From NCBI GenBank assembly GCA_029237695.1, contig CM055265.1, positions 46,313,056-46,377,055 of the forward strand: a DNA stretch of 64,000 bases, given 5' to 3'. This DNA comes from Conchocele bisecta (lineage: Eukaryota > Mollusca > Bivalvia > Lucinida > Thyasiridae). The translations under genes and the position numbers were made by a program. This document shows, piece after piece, positions 53,896 to 64,000 of this stretch. Numbering within the stretch: position 1 is the stretch's first letter; every line of letters starts with the position of its first letter. A model generated the notes under the pieces. That model saw only the letters and a list, made by a program, of their open reading frames with translations, was not told where the DNA came from and ran no database searches.

Positions 53896-54639
53896 ATTGT
53901 AAACGCAAGCAATATCGGCTGTGTGCTACAATTAAAATTACCTATAGCAGCCCCCAGGAAGTTAAATCATTACCCATTCGGCTTATTAATTAAATCAGCG
54001 AGGTGAAGAGCTGCCATATGTATCAACAATGACAACCTCACCCAACAACACCAGATAACATGTATGTTCACAAATATTCTCAACATAGTGCATGTACCTA
54101 TACTAGTGACATTCAAACAGCAAGGACGTTTGACTGAGAGAAAGAATGTAGAGCGAGTAAAAAGCAAAAGGAATAGTAGAAAAACAACAAGATGTTATTG
54201 AAGCTGGTAGGAACACGTACATGCAACATACAAATACATCTTCCTAACATGTGATGCAGAACGGTGTTCATGTTTTTGTGGCGGGATGGATAGTTCAGTG
54301 AACTATTCTCATATCAAATATCTACTGCAAAGTATCGTGTGTCAGTTATAAATCATTTAACGAACACTGTATATCTCGATCAGATCGCATGTCTAGCCAA
54401 ACGGCCCATGCATTTAATCCAGTGACATAATGCTTTCTTTATTGTTATAATAATACATACCTAAATAACACTCACACGTGTCACTGGGAAAAGCGATCTA
54501 CTTTCATGTATTGACCACAGTTATGTCACAGTATTATGAACAAGATTCACATTCCGCTATAAAAATAAACTTACATGCAACTCGATATATGAAGTGACAC
54601 GGTAGGATATCGATTACATGAGTGACCATTACATAATAT

Positions 54640-55190
54640 ACAACCCGAGAAGATCCGGACCAGCCTAGGCACAACTATACAGTATGATCAGAGTTTACTC
54701 AGTTTTACACTACGCAAACATGCAGAATCCTCCTACTATAAATAAGTTTACCCTGCCAAGGTAGAATGTATCAACTGGATGAGTGAACAGCAAACCAGCC
54801 TGCACACGAACGTATATTCTGATCAGTGTATACTGCATTAGTTACTATGTGATAATGTCGGATCAGGTTCTTGTACGTTACGATGACGTGATGTGCGAAA
54901 CCATATCGACTGATTTTAATAACCGCTCAGAATATAACCAACGTAGGCACAGACCAGCCTACATCGAAGTATATGCTGAGCAGGATATACTCGGTTTATC
55001 AAACGTAATAGACTTGAATCATCTGAGTACAGCTTGAAATTGTAAAAGTATGATTGAATCGTACATCACCTACAGGCACAGACAATTCTACACACAAATG
55101 TATAGTCTAATCAGTGTAAACTCTGTGCTCTATGTGTTACTCCTGAGAAATGTAACATCTGCCAAGTAGTGAATAAATGAACCATACATG
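54640..55190. repeat. Degenerate ~130-160-bp tandem repeats
   Basis: Four phrases of the type 'accagcct...gtatattctgatcagtgtatact' occur at about 54,658, 54,791, 54,951 and 55,080. Short frames inside are by-products. 53,900-54,640 shows nothing I can assign. Confidence 0.45.
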
Positions 55191-55559
55191 ATTTACAACG
55201 TTGGTATGTATATGATACCAAAGTAAACTGGAAAAGGTGGCATCACATATCAGTTTATGGCGAAAGGTTGAATAGTTTTATTTTTATATATTCAACGGTG
55301 AACATCTTGATAGCCATCTTAGATTTCTCAAATTGCTGAATGATGTCCTCCTGAACAACCACATCGTATATATATAGACGGGAGTGCACGTTGTAAGAGG
55401 GAGCACTGCATGTTTCACACGCAGGTTGAAGTAACGGACCAATGTCTATAAATACATTAACTATACATGTATATTGAAGCATCCTGTGCCAATGCTAAAA
55501 TAGTTTTTGAATTTCGATCATGTTTTCATGAACGGATATTGTTTAAAATTATTGTATTG

Positions 55560-55980
55560 ATTTCTGTGCATGCCAGTACATGGGAATAGACACCAAAATC
55601 ATGTTTCTAGCATGATCAGGTACCAAGTTAGGCCAATGTTAATATTTGACCTATATTCACGGCGGCCATCTTGGATTTCCATGGATACCGGGAGTTGAAA
55701 ATGAGATGGAGCGTGTGTCTTTGGATAAAAAGTTTTCTATTGTCCTAGGGAACTTCCATACCAAAGGGCATGTTTGCATCAGAAAGTGAAGTAAAAAGTC
55801 AATTAACACACCTACTATTCAGCTCATTTCCCCCCATGTTAAATTTCCATAGACAAATCAATTTTTCGTAATAAAATCAATATTTGACCAAATTTCACGA
55901 AATAAAACGAAGGCTCGTTCTTAAATTTTGATAAAATTTAATATTATCGAAAAAAATACTATGTTTGCATAGTTTATATA
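55560..55980. repeat. Dispersed repeat D2, inverted copy
   Basis: It matches the complement of 31,295-31,430 and 31,858-32,118 and contains GGCGGCCATCTTGG at 55,661-55,674. It lacks the MITE-A insert of the other copy. Confidence 0.65.
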
Positions 55981-55989
55981 GCCGTAAAA

Positions 55990-57500
55990 TTTGGGCAGGT
56001 TTCATGAAACAGACGATATGGTTGTCCTGACAATATTTAAAGGACATGTGAACTCATTTGTCATGGACATACATTTATCAAGACGAATAGATGCTATAGA
56101 TACGTGTGCTGAGGTCATTATGGTCATGTCTATGGAATACTGCTGTCGAGACGATGTCTGTTACAAAGTATGATATTTTGAAGTAATACAGGACTGCTAT
56201 ATGAAGGCATGATGTACGAGTCTCTTTAGAAGTCACATGTTTGATAAGTATAATATGAGCATTAAATACAGCATGAGAGAAATAAATGTATACGCACATT
56301 GAATTATTAGTATACTTTTTTTACTGAAATTAATCAAAAGACTGCAACCTGTAAGCCAAACATTGATAACTGGTAACCAACTTAAATGCAAGAAATAAGG
56401 CAATAATTCAATATACATTAACGCAATCCATGTTATTTTTATGTTCATGTAATGTAGTTCACATTCTATTATTCGAATAACAATTGCAATGGTAACCAGC
56501 AAAACAACCGGAAATTATCAGAGTTGGATTACCCAATGAATTATCTCGGTATTTACATATATGACAAATTATAAAAGGTTGTAACATGGCTGTGGTAGAC
56601 AGTTTCTCAGGTCACGTGATCTTAGAATGGTAGATGACAATTTATTTTCGAACCGCGGAAACCCATGACACTGAAATCACCTGATCAGAGATAGAGCTCA
56701 TCCCAGCCCTGTCACAGCAGTTTATACGCACCGCACTGGTTACTGGGCTTACAATACTATAACAGTGGGGTATTGTAATTTCGCTAATATCCGATATATA
56801 TGTTTCTAACATTAGTGTGGTTATACTGGTTAATTAGTTCGATATAGGAATTTGTGTTTTTCGGCAAATTAGACATTAACGCAAACTTGCCTTATCTAGA
56901 AATAATGAATCGGTGAACTACTTTCGAAAAGGGAGATAATAAATACTTCTACTGGAACTATTTACAGGCGAGCCAAGCACTAATTAGTGCCATTTAATTG
57001 CTTTGCTTATTAGTTCATATAACGGTTAATCTATCTCCGGTGATATATACTGATACATTACTTGTTTATGTTATATTATGAATATTAGTACATGTATTTT
57101 AAAGATAGTTTATTCATAAATCTTTAAGCCACATGGCCCATGAAGGTAAAAAGTAATCATGCATATAAGCACAATATGTCAAGGATGGCAAACAGTGTAG
57201 TAAATTGCATATATACGTATCTAATAAATGATATGTTTCAAAAGTGGTTTTGACCAGTGCAGCCCCGGAACAGCCCGCGTACCATCACTACCCACCGTTT
57301 GCATACACAATAAGAACATTTCTTGAGTAACTTATATTCTTACATATAACATAGCATACGTTATAATACCAATTATTTAGTCAGCGACAAATGTTTATTC
57401 TGTGTCATATGTGGTGTTTAGATTACAAAATATGTGTTATTGTATTATTAATATTATCAATATTATTGAACTAACAGAATGCTGCACACAATATATGTTA
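55990..57500. other. No gene recognised
   Basis: AT-rich DNA with frames of 60-89 codons on both strands, none with a recognisable motif. Confidence 0.4.
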
Positions 57501-57519
57501 TGGCAAGGGGAGAAGGTGT

Positions 57520-57825
57520 TTAACGAATATATACATATTCGTTTCGTATTTGAAATGCTTTGTATATGTATATACATAGATTTCGTACAATGTTCGTATT
57601 TTCTATTTTAAACAGCTCAATAAATGTTATCATGTTTGGTCTACGCCAGTAATATTGTTTTATATAAATGTTCCGTATATCTGAATACATACTGTATTTT
57701 AATATAAAATGATATTCATCTTCCAGGCAATTACACATCCTACATTTTCTGTTATCTATTGGTGTTCTGTTCCATCTATCAACTAGCTTATCGCTGTAAC
57801 GGTATCGTTGTAGACGGAGTTTCAA
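57520..57825 (-). pseudogene. LINE ORF2 C-terminal fragment
   Basis: A 101-codon minus-strand stretch encodes the region after RT: 'RWNRTPIDNRKCRMCNCLED' and 'EYHFILKYSMYSDIRNIYIK', then 'YYWRRPNMITFIELF' and 'RNLCIYIYKAFQIRNE'. The Cys-rich 'CRMC...EDEYHF' with a downstream Tyr/Leu/Arg-rich tail is typical of the end of LINE ORF2 proteins in molluscs. Its first codon is not a start, so it is a 5'-truncated copy. Confidence 0.6.
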
Positions 57826-57884
57826 CTGATTTAATAATTATTATTACATTCAAAAGTTTGCATCACAAGACTTCTGTACCGGTA

Positions 57885-57972
57885 TTGGCGTCGTGAATGG
57901 CCCAGTAGTCCTGAGGTTAGAGTCGAACTCCTTTTTCCCGAAAGGGTAGGAGGGTTCAAACCTCGACTGAGA
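57885..57972 (+). repeat. SINE-like unit with tRNA-type boxes
   Basis: 'tagtcctgaggttagagtc' (A-box-like) and 'agggttcaaacct' (B-box) are spaced as in tRNA genes, but the stems do not pair fully. It is followed at once by a long hairpin. Confidence 0.45.
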
Positions 57973-57983
57973 AGATATAGAGG

Positions 57984-58067
57984 ATATTCATATTTTTGCA
58001 ACGAATATGACATATATGTTCATCGAGATGAACATATATGTCATATTCGTTGCAAAAATATGAATAT
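57984..58067. repeat. Perfect 40-bp-arm hairpin
   Basis: Arms 57,984-58,023 (atattcatatttttgcaacg...) and 58,028-58,067 are exact complements around the loop CGAG. Confidence 0.9.
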
Positions 58068-58079
58068 TCTATTTATTAT

Positions 58080-59590
58080 ATACCGCTCCATGGAAACTAG
58101 CAGTTTTTGAGACTGTATACGGTAATGAATATGTATTTGCAGCCTATTTGCAGTCCAGCACTGCAGGTGCGCGTTATGAATATAGATAGCGGCGGCGCAC
58201 AGATGCCCCCAACGACTGCCTTTTAGAATGTTCTATCTTAACTTTGAGGATTATATGATTGTGGAGTTATCACAGCATGATAGAGGACCATCAGAGCAAT
58301 TTATGTGGTGTACAATATAAAGATCCCATTAAGGAAACATTCATTATAGGACATTTGCACCAACGTTAAGTTTTCATAAACACGCTAAGTCAGTGAACTT
58401 TGAGCTACAGATGTGGGTAATGCAATTTAAAGAGACACACCGTGTTTCCCCCAGGATGAAAAAGGGGCCGGGTGCTAGTCGACACAATTATTATACCAAC
58501 TGAATTAAAATGGAATAAGCCAATTACATGGGGGGATACCTCCATAACATGCAGTCAGTAACACTAATGGATATAACAGTCACAAATGCAAATTAAAAAA
58601 TAATAATACAAATTTGTCTGTGTGGGCCATATAATGTAAATATGGATGATGACAAAAAGGTATATAAAGCTTCAAGCCAATCTGGCTTAGGGTTGCATGG
58701 ATATAAAAGGTAGCTAAATACCTTAACATTAATATTCTAAGTAATTTGCCCTTGACATCACCTTAATCAGGGGTCGTTTGGATGGGCTATAGAATGAACA
58801 TGTGGGTGAGACTGGAGAAATGGGGCTTATGGGTTTTGTGACGAGTGTAGATACAGATCAGCCTGTGTATCCACACAGTCTGATCGTTCTGCGCTGTTCG
58901 CCATTCCATCAATGAAACGCACATCATGCTTCTAACAAGCGTTATTCCCTTTTGTTTATCAGTGGCCAACATAGCCAGTCAAAACAACAAGTAGTGCATG
59001 CACATGAAAACCAACATGGTTGACATGTTGACTTCCTCACCCATCAGTTAACTAATACTGTTGTATACCCTGCATTGAGGGTGTGTGAGCCTTAGCTTAA
59101 CCACTGAGCTGTGGGATGAGTGAAACAACAAGACGTGTTTACTGCTTGGATATATTACTAAGACTAAAGATTGTAACGACTCAGTGGCCGTTGCAGTCAC
59201 ACAGATATAAACAGAGCATGCGCACTGGATGCTGGGGTTGAAGGTGAATACATGGAGATAGTGTCAATTATATACAGGGTGTTGCTATAAGTATGTTTGT
59301 TAAACTACTACATCTCCTCTGTTTTCAAAAAAGGAAAAAATAGACAAACATTTAATGATACAAGTTTCCCGTTATTCTAACAGTTAAATATATGTTACGT
59401 TCTGAAAACTTCTCAGTAATTTAGAGCTATACTGTAATAATCTTTATGACACCCTGGATATGCAGTCTGGAAAAAGCATGAAAAATTGTCTATTTTCGCA
59501 GGTTTGTTCACACAGTTAATTGCGGTTATATAGAACATGTATACATACATATCATTCATACAACATGCGCATGATCATCTCAATGTTCAA
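58080..59590. other. No gene recognised; contains dispersed GATCAG motif
   Basis: 58,790-58,960 includes 'gatcagcctgtgtatccaca' and matches the 3' flank of MITE-A copy 4 ('ggagaaatg.gcttatgggtt'). Nothing else can be assigned. LTR sequence of the next element may begin near 59,565. Confidence 0.4.
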
Positions 59591-59591
59591 C

Positions 59592-60518
59592 TCATTTTTT
59601 CCACTGGTCTCCAGTGTACAATGTGTTTGGTTTGGATACTCTTCCTGATCGCGTCGTATACGGGGTCACAGTGGGCAATGTTTTCCTGGAAATTGAGTCA
59701 TTAACCAGGGATGTCCGACCAAGCTTATCAGCAGGACATGAATGGTCAGTTGGGAAATTTCCATCACTGATGTTGTTATTCTGTTGCTGACGTGCATTGT
59801 CCTTGTGCAAGATAACGGAAGGTGGGAGTTCATTGACATTATCCGCTGGTTCCCGTTCTTTATTTAGGAAGCGTCTATTTCGCCGATAAACACCACCTTG
59901 CTGCGTGCGGACGCTGTATGACCTATAACCATGTTTCAAGGTAACGACGGCTGGGTCCCATGCCTTGCCAAACTGTACTCTGACGCGGTCACCGACCTTC
60001 AGTTCAGCGAGTGGAACAGATGTTTTGTCATAATAGACTTTCTGCGCGTTCTGCAATTTCAGCATTTGATTTCGCGCGGATTTTGTGCTTACGGCACGCG
60101 GTTCTAACTGCTTATTTGTCGATGGAAGGATTGATCTGAGGCGTCTGCCTTGCAGCAATTGCGAAGGTGACAACCCACATTTTAGCGGCGTATTTCTGTA
60201 TTCTAACAGCGGAATATATGGGTCCCGTCCATCTTCCTTTGCTTTCTGCAAAATGCGTTTTGCAATCGATACATATTTCTCGCTGAGGCCGTTCGATGCT
60301 GGATAATTCGGACTTGACGTTTCATGAATGAAATTCCACTCCTTAGCGAAATTCGCGAATAGCTCAGATGAGAACTGCGGTCCATTATCTGATTTTAAAC
60401 GCTCAGGAATGCCAAGTCGCCCGAAATGAACCTCGAGTTTCCGTATGACCGTAATACTTTTCGTGTCTGGCAGCAAGTCTACTTCGAAATGTCTGCTGTA
60501 TGCGTCAACAATGACCAA
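59592..60518 (-). pseudogene. Integrase core and C-terminal domain (gypsy)
   Basis: The frame holds the D,D,E catalytic triad: 'VIVDAYSRHFEV', 'LKSDNGPQFSSELF' and 'YPASNGLSEKYV'. Next is 'GLSPSQLLQGRRLRS', a GPY/F-type 'VGDRVRVQFGKAWDPAVV' module, and a Ser/Pro-rich tail ending 'TRSGRVSKPNTLYTGDQWKK'. It is continuous for 308 codons but separated from the zinc domain by a frameshift and stop (60,518-60,592), and it opens on a non-ATG codon. Confidence 0.88.
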
Positions 60519-60591
60519 GAAATCTTTACCGTCCCAGGTATACCTCTATATGCGGTATACTGCCAATGCCTCTGGGGCACGTCATGGGGTT

Positions 60592-61720
60592 TTAGTGGCT
60601 GTTTAGCGTTAGAGTTTCTGTGGGTAAACAAATACGGCAAGTGAGGACATGCTCCGTAATCTCGGCTGTCATTTTAGGCCAAAACATAATGTCCCTCGCA
60701 CGTCTCACAGTCTTTTCCGTGCCCATATGCCCAATGTGCACAGCGTCAATCATTTCCTGTCGTAAGGACGTTGGAATGACAATTGTCTGACCCCTGAATA
60801 TAATGTCGTTTTCACAGGATAGTTCATCTCTGTGATTCCAGTACTCCAGTACAGATTTCGGACATTCACGTCTGTTGCTAGGCCAACCAAACAAAATGGC
60901 ATGTTTCAGCGTTTGTAGCTGTGCGTCGTCTTGTGTTGCAAGTCTTACCAACTGTAACTTCTGGTCACTAATTGGGAGACCTGTCAGAACAGTATGTAAG
61001 TGCATGTCCAACCCTTCGATCAAGTCTGGGTAAGTGTTGTCTGAGTAATTCCGTGACAATGTGTCTGCTAACGGAATATTCTTACCAGGTACGTGCACGA
61101 CGTCAATGTCATACTGCTGAAGGGCTAAACGGATTATTTGCAGTCTGGGTGGACAGCTATGTAGGGGTTTCTTCATGATTGACACGATTGGCTTGTGATC
61201 TGACTCGACTATTGTATGTCTGCCATAACAATACTGTTTAAATCGAGTGCAGCCGAAGTATATGACCAAAAACTCCTTCTCGATTTGACTAAAGTTCACC
61301 TCTGTCTGTGTTAGCGTTTTTGAGGCAAACGCGATTGGTTTCCCGTCTTGGAGACATGCAACCCCCAACCCCTTTGACGATGCGTCGACTTGTAGCTTCA
61401 GGGGTTTCGTTGGGTCAAAGTAAGTCAGTACTGGGGCTTGCGTAATGACGGATTTTGCCTTGACAAAGGCTGTGTCCTGTGCACAGTCCCAGACAAATGC
61501 TACGTCCTTTTTCAATAAGGCACGCATGGGACTAGTCAGTTCTGCTAGATTTGGCGCGAATTTTGTCAAGTACGTTATCATGCCGAGTAACGTCTCGAGT
61601 TCCGACCGAGTTTCCGGTGTTTTCATGGCTTGTATCGCGGAGATTTTCTCGGGATCTGGCTTCAGACCCTCGGAGCTAATCGGAGCGGTCGGTGTTTGAA
61701 ATGTTTCAATTTCATCAACA
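60592..61720 (-). pseudogene. RT C-terminus, RNase H and integrase zinc domain (gypsy)
   Basis: From 61,720 the sequence reads 'GLKPDPEKISAIQAMKTPET', the RT thumb connection, and 'LGMITYLTKFAPNLAELTSP'. RNase H follows with 'LQVDASSKGLGVACLQDGKP', 'EKEFLVIYFGCTRFKQYCYG' and 'ESDHKP'. The integrase zinc domain has 'HIGHMGTEKTVRRARD' and 'CRICL'. It stops at 60,592 just after this. RNase H upstream of integrase is the normal gypsy arrangement. Confidence 0.88.
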
Positions 61721-62218
61721 TATTGTCACGGGTTTGGGTAGCGTGGGCCGCGACTGATTTAAGGGGCCTAGTAAGATGGGAACAACAATTAGGTATGTAC
61801 ATTTGTATATACAATGTATATTTTATTTACATACAATTCATAATGATTACAATTTCAAGTCAATAATAATCGAGGTCGTGCGGATCTGTGTATGATGGTA
61901 TGATTCTGGGCTGAGGGGGTCTTTGAGGGAACTTGCCAATGAGATTATTGTGAACATTACGCGCCCATAGCAACAATGGGATTCTGACAGTTTCTCCGGA
62001 TACAGTGGGAAATAAATTCCCTCAAGTTCACTATTTTGAATGAAAGTTGTTTTATAAACAACACAACTACGACTAATAGTCATCTTTGAACGTAATTGCC
62101 ATATCAGCATCGCTCATAGTACGCTAAATTTGAGATTAACGGGGTTTATTTCGGGCGGACTGAGAATTGATGGTTGCGCTGTGTCAGAAACGCTGAACTT
62201 TGACATATGACGTATTGT

Positions 62219-62245
62219 CCGGAAGTGACCTAGCGCATGCGCAAT
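62219..62245 (+). promoter_or_regulatory. Candidate ETS + NRF-1 promoter
   Basis: CCGGAAGTGACC (ETS-like core) lies 5 bp before GCGCATGCGCAATGG (NRF-1-like). This pairing is common in housekeeping promoters of animals. An ATG with a following strong splice donor lies about 60 bp downstream. No TATA box is seen. Evidence is motif-only. Confidence 0.35.
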
Positions 62246-62298
62246 GGTCTCGGGATAGCTGTTAGGGATATCCTCAGAAAACACGTTCAAATTCCATA

Positions 62299-62365
62299 AT
62301 GAAATCGACATTTAAGCCACTATCCTTCATTGGCACGATATGGGGATCAAGCACAAAGTTTACAG
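62299..62365 (+). CDS. Candidate first exon of a host gene
   Basis: ATG 62,299 opens 'MKSTFKPLSFIGTIWGSSTK' and reaches CAG|GTAAAC (donor after 62,365), a near-ideal splice donor in phase 1. Read on, the frame stops within 30 bases, as expected for an intron. I do not recognise the protein, and downstream exons are not visible before 64,000. It could also be chance. Confidence 0.28.
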
Positions 62366-62436
62366 GTAAACTACTTATTATAACTGGACCGGATTAGCGA
62401 TCGCTACTATGGTGTACGAACGAGGTCAAAACTAAA

Positions 62437-62570
62437 CTTACAGGTGCAGCTATAAAAATATACAGGTGCACCTGTAAATGCTGTAAAAAATACAGCTTGC
62501 ACCTGTAAATATACAGCTGCACCTGTAAAAATACAGCTGCACCTGTAAAAAATACAGCTGCACCTGTAAA
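62437..62570. repeat. E-box-rich 23-bp minisatellite
   Basis: Six or so units of 'tacagctgcacctgtaaaaa' each pair CAGCTG with CACCTG, two E-box sequences. The first unit is inverted (CAGGTGCAGC). Confidence 0.75.
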
Positions 62571-62640
62571 CAAGAGGGCCATGATGGCCCTAATTCGCTC
62601 ACCTGACTCCATGAACACCAGAGGAGAATGTGACATTGAG
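62570..62640 (+). repeat. Bivalve-type 'caagagggccatgatggccc' repeat
   Basis: The phrase 'caagagggccatgatggccc' is followed by 'taattcgctcacctgactcc'. I remember this consensus from many bivalve genomes; its inner GGGCCATGATGGCCC is palindromic. There is one copy here. Confidence 0.5.
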
Positions 62641-63374
62641 TTCATATGTGTTTTAAAAAAAGTGTGCTATTTTTAGATGGCGGTCATCTTGGATTAAGCG
62701 ATGTATTAATTTCGTTCTCATATAGCCTATTGCTGAGAATGAAGACATTTCCCATTAGCATGTCATTTTCATGGAATTTGTGACTAATGTTATCCTTCAT
62801 TTTGTATTATTGATCAAACTAACAGAACATATTTTAAAATTGGGACAATTGGAGATGCATTTCCTGGAGCTCCACATTCAAAATGGCCGCCAACTCAATT
62901 TTGAAAAGTATAAAATTAAATGAGATGTCTTTTTACAGTTTTAGGTGGTTTTCGGTACAACATTCTCATTGAAATACGTATATTTTAGTGTAGGCCTTCA
63001 AATTCAAGATCCGTCATATTTGAAAACTGAAGAAAAAAAATGTCTCTGTAGTCAGATTAGGTAAAAATATAAATTATATGAGGTTTCCTCGCTAATTGTT
63101 ACATGGTATGTGTTGCAATTTAGAGTTGGGTTAATTATAATTTTAAAATAAAAGATGGCTGACATCTATATTCTTGATAAACATATAATAATATAAGTAT
63201 GCGGATATAGCTGGCACACCATCTGTCACCACTAATTTCATCATGGCAATCCTTATAAATGGTAACTTTCTAACGTTTAGCATCATGTTTTATCATATGC
63301 TCTCTCCACCCTCCCGAATCATAAACCTTTGATATATCTTGTAACGTATCTAATGATTGAGTGTTGTATATAAC
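62641..63374. other. No gene recognised; YY1-like motifs
   Basis: AT-rich DNA with 'ggcggtcatcttggat' (62,680) and 'aaatggccgccaac' (62,881). No coding signal. Confidence 0.4.
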
Positions 63375-63535
63375 GGCCTCTCAACAGCTAAGGTCCCATA
63401 TTTAATATATATATATATATACATGTATGTAATGTTGGTAAATACCAAAATCAGATCTAACTATTTACATCAAGAAAATGTATACTCATCCGTAAAATTA
63501 GAATGACCGGACCTGATGTCAGGTCTATACCACAC
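63375..63535 (+). repeat. Dispersed repeat D1, copy 3
   Basis: 'cggcctctcaacagctaaggtc' to 'gacctgatgtcaggtc' matches 15,810 and 33,010. The G-run part is replaced by a TA microsatellite (63,403-63,420). 63,536-64,000 holds nothing I can assign. Confidence 0.6.
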
Positions 63536-64000
63536 CATAGTCAGTTAGTTCCATCTCGAAAAGTAATCATATTAGCACTAATTGTATAAACCATGTCGGC
63601 ATTCCGGTGAAGAGAAACACTGATCGTTACATTATCCTTCGCGTGCTCGCAACCGACCACACACCGAACGCATCTAATAGACAATATAATTAGATATGTG
63701 TGGTGACTATTATTCCTTTGGAAGAAAGCAAAGCATGCAGGCATTGGACAGGCTGATAATCAAGTCACTCAACATGACTATTTAATAGAACGTTTTCATT
63801 TCACCATGGTGTCATGGAAGAAACAGTAGGACAATACCTTCCAGTGTATACAAATTGTAACATGACAGCACAAATCACATGCATAATTGGCACACATCAC
63901 GGATATTCAAGGGCCAGCATCTCTGATCCTTAATATAGATTTGGTTCTATAATATGGATTATGAACTAGATGAAGGCGACTACATGTATTGTGTTCCCAG

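Larger units (their letters stand above)
59592..61720 (-). mobile_element. Ty3/gypsy retrotransposon pol fragment, conventional order
   Basis: On the minus strand the end of RT, RNase H, integrase zinc domain, integrase core and C-terminal domain follow in the usual Ty3/gypsy order. The left part of RT, protease and gag are absent. At 61,720-61,725 the coding sequence meets '..CCCGTGACA', which could be an LTR end, but I find no matching second LTR. It is a different lineage from the element at 3,208-8,080. Confidence 0.85.

Noticed and set aside
61724..62400. 5' LTR of the second gypsy element
   Set aside because: GTGACA at the junction and an AATAAA on the minus strand hint at an LTR, but no second copy is found near 59,000-59,590.

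Overview
The window looks like nuclear DNA from a marine invertebrate, most likely a bivalve mollusc. It is AT-rich and packed with transposable elements. I see no complete single-copy host gene. The bivalve call rests on remembered repeats: the palindromic GATCAGCCTGCG...CTGATC motif (9,103 and 58,857), the 'caagagggccatgatggccc' repeat (62,570) and a repeat containing 'cggcct(c/g)tcaacagctaaggtc' (15,810, 33,010, 63,375). These are memory, not searches. Almost every gene-sized reading frame belongs to a mobile element, most of them decayed by frameshifts.

Layout. 1-3,200: TTAA-flanked MITE and GTCG-type minisatellite. 3,208-8,080: a Ty3/gypsy-family LTR element on the minus strand, bounded by a 5-bp duplication (GTTAT). 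Its surviving order is gag (SCAN-like), CCHC, protease, integrase, RNase H, with integrase upstream of RNase H as in Gmr1-like elements. The integrase core, most of the RT and part of one LTR are deleted. 8,200-25,200: a dense patchwork of MITEs, palindromes and a foldback element. It includes a TTAA-flanked element carrying a promoter-like segment and a short coding exon, present twice (12,968-13,657 and 30,315-31,030). 25,265-30,310: nested tandem arrays with tRNA-like promoter boxes and A-rich tails.

33,296-53,895: the centrepiece, a 20.6-kb Polinton/Maverick (virus-like DNA transposon) with ~155-bp terminal inverted repeats starting AGTAGTAGTAAGGG. It encodes a protein-primed family B DNA polymerase, a retroviral-type integrase, a double-jelly-roll major capsid fragment, a penton-like minor capsid protein, a set of small conserved membrane or structural proteins, and a putative fibre (48-residue coiled-coil repeats plus a C-terminal beta-rich head). 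Replication, integration and particle modules are therefore all present, but nearly every long gene has frameshifts. A 5' fragment of a LINE (ORF1, then ORF2 with a 2A-like motif and the start of the endonuclease) sits at 41,040-45,535 and ends abruptly inside the capsid gene. No packaging ATPase or maturation protease is recognisable. The simplest reading is that one deletion removed the LINE 3' end, the capsid C-terminal half and the missing genes.

53,900-64,000: degenerate repeats, a LINE 3' fragment (57,520), a SINE-like unit beside a perfect 40-bp-arm hairpin, a conventional-order gypsy pol remnant (59,592-61,720, minus), a possible ETS/NRF-1 promoter with a candidate first exon (62,219-62,365), and an E-box-rich minisatellite. 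Start codons were checked by eye, and several long frames open on non-ATG codons because their true starts lie across frameshifts.
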